A stretch of 64,000 nucleotides of DNA from Streptomyces lavendulae subsp. lavendulae (lineage in GTDB: Bacteria; Actinomycetota; Actinomycetes; Streptomycetales; Streptomycetaceae), in assembly GCF_002803845.1 (NCBI RefSeq), contig NZ_CP024985.1, forward strand, positions 6,335,501-6,399,500, given 5' to 3'. The position numbers and the translations under genes were made by a program. Of the stretch, positions 59,605 through 64,000 are shown piece after piece. Positions within the stretch are counted from its first letter, which is position 1. Each line of letters begins with the position of its first letter. The notes below the pieces were generated by a model that had not been told where the DNA came from, did no database searches, and worked only from the letters and a program-made list of their open reading frames with translations.

Positions 59605-60357
59605 GTGCTCGACGCGATGACCCTCGACCTGACGCCCGTCGTGAGCCGTCAGCCCGACCCGCTGCTCTTCGCCACGGTCTCGGGCGCCCACCTCTACGGC
59701 TTCCCCTCCCGCGACTCGGACGTCGACCTGCGCGGCGCGCACCTGCTGCCGGCGGCCGCGCTGCTCGGCCTGCGCGAGCCGGAGGAGACCCGGACCCGGA
59801 TGTGGGACCACGACGGGGTGGAGATGGACCTCGTCACGCACGACCTGCGCAAGTTCGTCCGCCTGATGCTCAAGCGCAACGGCTACGTACTGGAGCAGCT
59901 GCTCTCGCCGCTCGTGGTCCACACGACGCCCGAGCACGAGGAGCTGGTGGCGCTGGCGCCCGGCGTGCTCACCTCCCACCACGCCCACCACTACCGCGGG
60001 TTCGCCACCACCCAGTGGCGGCTCTTCGAGCGCGGCGGCGAACTGAAGCCGCTCCTCTACGCCTTCCGCGCCCTGCTCACCGGCATCCACCTGATGCGCT
60101 CGGGCGAGGTGCAGGCGCACCTGCCCACGCTGCTCGGGGAGGTGCCCGAGGCCCCCGCGTGGCTGGCCGGGCTGATCGAGGCCAAGGTGACCGCCGAGCA
60201 CGGCGGGTACGACGGTCCCGCCGTGACGGCGCCCTACGAGGCGCTGCACGCGGTGCTCGACGCGGCGCAGGCGGCGACGGGACTGCCGGGGGAGGCGGGG
60301 GCGTACGGGGCGCTCGACGCGTTCGTGGTGCGGTGCCGGGAGCCGTTGGCGCGGTGA
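59605..60357 (+). CDS. Nucleotidyltransferase-fold protein (pol beta superfamily), copy 1
   Basis: A 250-aa protein with the minimal nucleotidyltransferase motif SGAHLYGFPSRDSDVDLRG; Asp39 and Asp41 are the metal ligands and Asp75 in VEMDLVTHD the probable third acid. A helical C-terminal region follows. It begins three bases after the ADP-ribosylglycohydrolase stop, so it is in the same operon. The GTG at 59605 is used. An ATG at 59617 is possible. Relatives have been predicted to act in RNA repair or nucleotide modification; this one is not assigned. Confidence 0.85.
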   Translation: MLDAMTLDLTPVVSRQPDPLLFATVSGAHLYGFPSRDSDVDLRGAHLLPAAALLGLREPEETRTRMWDHDGVEMDLVTHDLRKFVRLMLKRNGYVLEQLLSPLVVHTTPEHEELVALAPGVLTSHHAHHYRGFATTQWRLFERGGELKPLLYAFRALLTGIHLMRSGEVQAHLPTLLGEVPEAPAWLAGLIEAKVTAEHGGYDGPAVTAPYEALHAVLDAAQAATGLPGEAGAYGALDAFVVRCREPLAR

Positions 60358-60361
60358 CCGG

Positions 60362-61063
60362 CTAGCCCCTCGGAGCCGGGTCCAGGGCGGCCGAGGCGCG
60401 GCGGGTGCGCCGGAGGTAGTCCGCCACGCGCGGGAGGTCCGGTTCCGCGGGGAGCGGGGTCGTGGTGAGGGCGGCGTCGGTCTCCTCGGTGAGGCGGGCC
60501 ATCCAGGCGTCGACCTCCTCCCAGGTCCGCTCGCCGCGCCTGACCGCGAGCAGGCCCTCGCGGTCCGGGCCCGCGTCGATCGTCAGGCGGCCCGTGCGCA
60601 GCAGGTCGCGGCAGGAGATCAGCAGCCGCAGCAGGTGCATGGCGTGCTTCCAGCGCGGGGCGCCGTGCAGGCGGACGTCCGCGAGGAGCTTGCCGTGCTG
60701 GGAGACGGCGTAGCGGCTGAAGCTGGTGTGGGCCCGGCGGGAGAGGAACGCCCCGCGCAGGGAGAGGAGTTCCTCGCCGGCCGGGGTGAGCCGTTCGACC
60801 AGGGGAGAGTGCAGGCACTCCAGGATGTTCGGGTTGGCGCGCAGGGCCAGTTCGCAGAAGCGTTCCAGCTCCCAGGAGAACTCCTCCTCCCGGGGCCCCT
60901 CCACGTGCGTCGGCGGCTTCTCGAACCGCCAGAACAGCGGGGTGGGGGCGAGGAAGACACCGCGCCGGTCGGTGTCGCTCGCCCGCGTCGCCAGCCCGAA
61001 GGCACGGGAGCCCATCACGCAGGCGTAGATCGTGTGGTCCCGTACCAGGGTGAGGTCGTCCAT
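60362..61063 (-). CDS. Nucleotidyltransferase-fold protein (pol beta superfamily), copy 2
   Basis: A 233-aa paralogue of copy 1: VMGSRAFGLATRASDTDRRG (acids Asp30 and Asp32; probably Glu61 as third acid), then a helical half with LRLLISCRDLLRTGRL similar to LYAFRALLTGIHLMRSG in copy 1. It is convergent with copy 1, the two stops being 4 bases apart with no terminator between them. It is divergently oriented from the rest of the NAD operon. Confidence 0.83.
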   Translation of the reverse strand: MDDLTLVRDHTIYACVMGSRAFGLATRASDTDRRGVFLAPTPLFWRFEKPPTHVEGPREEEFSWELERFCELALRANPNILECLHSPLVERLTPAGEELLSLRGAFLSRRAHTSFSRYAVSQHGKLLADVRLHGAPRWKHAMHLLRLLISCRDLLRTGRLTIDAGPDREGLLAVRRGERTWEEVDAWMARLTEETDAALTTTPLPAEPDLPRVADYLRRTRRASAALDPAPRG

Positions 61064-61091
61064 CCGGGGAGGTTAGGCGCCCCGGAGCCCG

Positions 61092-61583
61092 CTAGGCGAG
61101 CGAGATTGTCCCGTCGGGCGCCACCGCGATCTTCTTCTCGGGGAGCGGCCGGGTGGCCGGACCCTTGACGACCGCGCCGTCCGAGGCCTGGAACTCGCTG
61201 CCGTGGCACGGGCAGTGCATCACGCCGTTCTCGGGCTTGCTCACCAGGCAGCCCTCGTGCGTGCAGACCGCGGAGAAGCAGCGGAAGGATCCGGCCGTGG
61301 GCTGGGTCACCACCAGCTTCTGGTCCTTGAGGACGACGCCGCCGCCGACCGGGACCTCCGACGAGGACTTCATCAGGGTCTTGCCCGTGGCGGAGCCGGA
61401 GGCCTCGCCGGGGGACGCGGCCGCGCTCGGCGCGCTGCCGGAATCCTGGGCGGGCTTCTCCGTACCGCCTCCGCCACCGCCGCACGCGGCGAGCGTGCCG
61501 CCGGCCAGGGCGGCCGCGCCGGCCGCCAGTACCGTGCGGCGGGCGGTGGACGCGGTGTCGCTCATCGGATTCGGGTCGGTCAT
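61092..61583 (-). CDS. Rieske [2Fe-2S] Tat lipoprotein
   Basis: A 163-aa exported protein. The twin-arginine motif TARRTVLAAGA (about 13-23) is followed by a lipobox LAAC with Cys34. A Gly/Ser-rich linker leads to a Rieske domain: C107-T-H109-E-G-C112 and C124-P-C-H127, giving cluster ligands Cys107/His109/Cys124/His127 and a Cys112-Cys126 disulfide. It is probably an electron-transfer lipoprotein on the membrane. Partner unknown. The ATG at 61583 follows GAGGAG. Confidence 0.88.
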   Translation of the reverse strand: MTDPNPMSDTASTARRTVLAAGAAALAGGTLAACGGGGGGTEKPAQDSGSAPSAAASPGEASGSATGKTLMKSSSEVPVGGGVVLKDQKLVVTQPTAGSFRCFSAVCTHEGCLVSKPENGVMHCPCHGSEFQASDGAVVKGPATRPLPEKKIAVAPDGTISLA

Positions 61584-61674
61584 GGGGACTCCTCGATGGG
61601 GGGCCGGGATGGCGAGCAGCATCCTGACGCGTGCCGGGCTCCGGGAGAAGCCCGCCACACCCTCCGGTTCCGCT

Positions 61675-62016
61675 TCACCCCGCCGACTGCCGGGGGCGGA
61701 GGTCCGCAGGGCCGTCGGGGACGCGTACCACCTCCCACACGCGCACCACGGCGTCCCGGTTCAGCGGCCCGTACACGTGGGGGTAGCGGCCGTCGGAACC
61801 GGGCTCCCGGCGGACCTCGGCGGTCAGGGCCGCCTCGTCCAGCTCCACCGCGAGCAGGGTGCCGGGGGCGTTCCGGTAGTGGGCCTCGACGATGGCGAGG
61901 ACGGTCGGGCGGTCCGCCGAGCAGTGCACGAAACCCTCCGCGGCCAGGGAGGCAGGGGCGTACGGGAGCTCGGGCGCGGCGCTCCAGTCGGCGAGCGGGA
62001 CGATGTGGAAGATCAT
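61675..62016 (-). CDS. DUF952-family protein
   Basis: A 113-aa single-domain protein with the DUF952 pattern (MIFHIVPLADWSAA, EGFVHCSADRPTVLAIVEAH, LLAVELD, PHVYGPLNRDAVV). The conserved FVHCS motif and the GPLN segment are diagnostic. Function unknown. The family resembles small nucleotide- or ADP-ribosyl-related folds. Confidence 0.85.
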   Translation of the reverse strand: MIFHIVPLADWSAAPELPYAPASLAAEGFVHCSADRPTVLAIVEAHYRNAPGTLLAVELDEAALTAEVRREPGSDGRYPHVYGPLNRDAVVRVWEVVRVPDGPADLRPRQSAG

Positions 62017-62153
62017 GCCGGTGGTTCTACCGCAGCGGGCGCCGAAGCGGTGTGTCAGGTGGCGACATGTAACGATCCGGGCGACATTGTCCGTGTCCCG
62101 AAGCCGGGTACGACGCCGGCGTGCTGCCCGGCCCTTCTGCGAAAGGCGTGACC

Positions 62154-62606
62154 ATGGCGGGTAATGACCTGGGCTCCCTGCTCGGCGGACTCCTCGGTGG
62201 CGGCGGGCAGGGCGGCCAGGGCGGAGGGGCCGGCAACATCCTCGGCGCCCTGCTCGGGGCCCTCGGCGGCGGGGGCGGCGGCGCCCAGGCCGGCGGCGCC
62301 CAGGCCGGCGGCGGCGGGAACAACCCGCTCGGCGGCCTCATGGACATGCTGACCAAGTCCGGCCTCGCCGACCAGGCGCAGTCCTGGCTCGGTACCGGGG
62401 AGAACCGGCCGGTCAGCGGCTCGCAGATCGCCGAGGCCCTGCCGGACGACGCCCTGCGGAAGGCCGCCGAACAGGCCGGCGTCAGTCCCGAACAGGCCGC
62501 CGACGAGATCGCGCGGTCCCTGCCGCAGGCCGTCGACAAGCTGAGCCCCGGCGGGGAGATCCCGTCCGGTTCGCTGGAGGACATCATCAGGGCGCAGAAC
62601 CTGTAG
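62154..62606 (+). CDS. DUF937/YidB-like protein
   Basis: A 150-aa protein with a Gly-rich N-terminal half (GLLGGGGQGGQGGGAGNI then NPLGGLMDMLTKSGLADQ) and a helical C-terminal part (QSWLGTGENRPVSGSQIAEA, AEQAGVSPEQAADEIARSLP) characteristic of DUF937/YidB. Function unknown. The ATG at 62154 follows GAAAGG. Confidence 0.83.
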   Translation: MAGNDLGSLLGGLLGGGGQGGQGGGAGNILGALLGALGGGGGGAQAGGAQAGGGGNNPLGGLMDMLTKSGLADQAQSWLGTGENRPVSGSQIAEALPDDALRKAAEQAGVSPEQAADEIARSLPQAVDKLSPGGEIPSGSLEDIIRAQNL

Positions 62607-62622
62607 CGGCCCCGCCGGAGCC

Positions 62623-62647
62623 CGGCCGCCGTCCCACGGGGCGGCCG
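62623..62647 (+). terminator. Hairpin after the DUF937 gene
   Basis: CGGCCGCC (62623-62630) pairs with GGCGGCCG (62640-62647), 17 bases past the stop. GC-rich and without a T-tract. Confidence 0.5.
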
Positions 62648-62721
62648 CCGGGCCCCCGTCGCGCACCGGGTGGCTACCCTGAGTCAGGACCCGCCGTCAC
62701 GCGATCACCCTGGAGCGCCCC

Positions 62722-63810
62722 GTGAGAACCGCCGTCGTCATCGGAACCGGACTGATCGGCACCTCCGCGGCGCTCGCCCTGACCGCCCGCGGGATCGCCG
62801 TCCACCTGGTCGACCACGACCCGGCACAGGCCCGTACCGCCGCCGCCCTCGGCGCCGGCACCGACGACGCCCCCGAGGGGCAGGTCGACCTCGCGATCGT
62901 CGCCGTCCCCCCGGCCCACGTCGCCGCCGCCCTGGCCGACGCGATCGGACGCGGGACCGCCCGCGCCTACGTGGACGTCGCCAGCGTCAAGGGCGGACCC
63001 CGCCGGGAGCTGGCCGCCCTCGGCGCCGACACCTCCGCGTACATCGGCACCCACCCCATGGCCGGCAAGGAACGCTCCGGGCCGCTGGCCGCCACCGCCG
63101 ACCTCTTCGAGGGACGCCCCTGGGTGCTCACGCCCACCCGCGACACCGACCACGAGGTGCTGAACCTGGCGCTGGAACTGGTCGCGCTGTGCCGGGCCGT
63201 CCCCGTGGTGATGGACGCCGACGCGCACGACCGGGCGGTCGCCCTCGTCTCCCACACCCCGCAGCTGGTGTCCAGCATGGTCGCGGCGCGCCTGGAGGAG
63301 GCGGACGAGACGGCCGTGCGGCTGTGCGGGCAGGGCATCCGCGACGTGACCCGGATCGCGGCCTCCGACCCCCGCATGTGGGTGGAGATCCTCTCGGCGA
63401 ACCCTGGTCCGGTGGCCGACGTCCTGTCCGGGATCGCCGCCGACCTGGAGGAGACCGTCGAGGCCCTGCGCGGACTCCAGTCGGCCGACGAGGCCAAGCG
63501 CCGCGGCGGGGCCGAGGGCATCGAGGACGTCCTGCGGCGCGGCAACGCGGGCCGGGTCCGGGTCCCCGGCAAGCACGGCGCCGCCCCCACGGCCTACGAG
63601 ACGGTCGGGGTGTTCATCAGCGACCAGCCCGGCGAGCTGGCGCGGATCTTCGCCGACGCGGGCCGGGCCGGGGTCAACATCGAGGACGTGCGGATCGAGC
63701 ACGCCACCGGCCAGCAGGCCGGTCTGGTGCAGCTCATGGTCGAGCCCCGCGCCGTCGCGGGCCTGACCGCCGAGCTGCGCGAGCGGGGCTGGGCCCTGCG
63801 CCAGCAGTAG
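62722..63810 (+). CDS. tyrA: Prephenate dehydrogenase with C-terminal ACT domain
   Basis: A 362-aa enzyme of tyrosine synthesis. The NAD(P)-binding motif is VVIGTGLIGTSAALAL. IGTHPMAGKERSG and VSHTPQLVSSMVAARL are the prephenate dehydrogenase signatures. The C-terminal ACT domain (from about 292; YETVGVFISDQPGELARIF) suggests amino-acid feedback. The GTG at 62722 is used. It lies upstream of cmk, as in other actinomycetes. Confidence 0.92.
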   Translation: MRTAVVIGTGLIGTSAALALTARGIAVHLVDHDPAQARTAAALGAGTDDAPEGQVDLAIVAVPPAHVAAALADAIGRGTARAYVDVASVKGGPRRELAALGADTSAYIGTHPMAGKERSGPLAATADLFEGRPWVLTPTRDTDHEVLNLALELVALCRAVPVVMDADAHDRAVALVSHTPQLVSSMVAARLEEADETAVRLCGQGIRDVTRIAASDPRMWVEILSANPGPVADVLSGIAADLEETVEALRGLQSADEAKRRGGAEGIEDVLRRGNAGRVRVPGKHGAAPTAYETVGVFISDQPGELARIFADAGRAGVNIEDVRIEHATGQQAGLVQLMVEPRAVAGLTAELRERGWALRQQ

Positions 63811-63960
63811 CCCGACCGCCCCCGGGATCCACCGTGGCCCCCGCCCCCGTACGGGGCGGGGACGCGGCGGAGTCAGGCGGCGCCGGGGGCCGGTAACCTG
63901 GGGGAGGGGCGCTCTTGGCGCGCCCGGACACGTACGCGCAACCAGGAAGGTGCCCGCACC

Positions 63961-64000
63961 GTGGAAACCGCCGCTCCGTCCGCCGTGATCGTCGCCATCG
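63961..64000 (+). CDS. cmk: Cytidylate kinase, 5' end only
   Basis: The last 40 bases encode VETAAPSAVIVAI, matching the start of actinobacterial CMP kinase just before its P-loop. The GTG follows GGAAGGT at good distance, 150 bases after tyrA. Identification rests on this short N-terminus and the tyrA-cmk order. Confidence 0.75.
   Translation, partial: METAAPSAVIVAI

Overview
This window is chromosomal DNA from a high-GC actinomycete, almost certainly a Streptomyces. The evidence is very GC-rich third codon positions, frequent GTG starts, a Streptomyces-type rRNA operon with no tRNA in its spacer, a chaplin gene (chpE type), a DmdR/IdeR-type iron box, spo0M, and a largely housekeeping gene order. 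I see no phage, insertion sequence, plasmid or CRISPR signature. The first gene (a membrane-protein tail) and the last (cmk) run off the window.

Region 1 (1-6.6 kb): a SixA-like phosphatase. Next comes a tight, translationally coupled four-gene minus-strand operon (SDR-fold protein, ACC-synthase-like PLP enzyme, AurF-type diiron oxygenase, tryptophan 2,3-dioxygenase-like protein). It looks like a small specialised-metabolite cassette rather than kynurenine catabolism. serB follows. Region 2 (6.6-20 kb): a double-FHA ABC exporter, a secreted SLT-domain protein behind a long structured leader, a GAF-histidine kinase/NarL regulator pair, the Cys-free chaplin, a solitary ABC ATPase, NfeD/SPFH membrane proteins, a TauE/SafE permease, an HNH protein, PEBP, Spo0M and Mpg. 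Region 3 (20-25.9 kb): a complete 16S-23S-5S operon with promoters, RNase III processing stems and a strong terminator.

Region 4 (25.9-44.6 kb): a large protein with an Arg/Gly/Asp repeat half and a TPR-like half, a DUF1015 protein, a HAD phosphatase, an iron-siderophore ABC importer under an iron box, then tlyA-nadK-recN, a glycosyltransferase, PucR, a BBE-type flavoprotein and a GH15 enzyme. Region 5 (45-56 kb): pyrG, an ADP-ribose Nudix hydrolase, a STAND (NB-ARC/TPR) protein, ald, and the chromosome-organisation set parA-like / RHH-like protein / scpA / scpB / rluB.

Region 6 (56-64 kb): an NAD and ADP-ribose operon, pnuC-nadR-nrtR-ADP-ribosylglycohydrolase-nucleotidyltransferase. Its coding sequences overlap and it sits behind one promoter whose -10 is covered by a perfect palindrome, a candidate NrtR operator. 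A second, convergent nucleotidyltransferase paralogue follows. The window closes with a Rieske lipoprotein, two small conserved proteins (DUF952, DUF937), tyrA and the start of cmk.

The two most interesting loci are the SDR/PLP/AurF/TDO-like cassette (1.26-5.1 kb) and the NAD/ADP-ribose/nucleotidyltransferase operon (56.0-61.1 kb). Coordinates follow ORF ends and start choices read from the sequence. No database search was possible.
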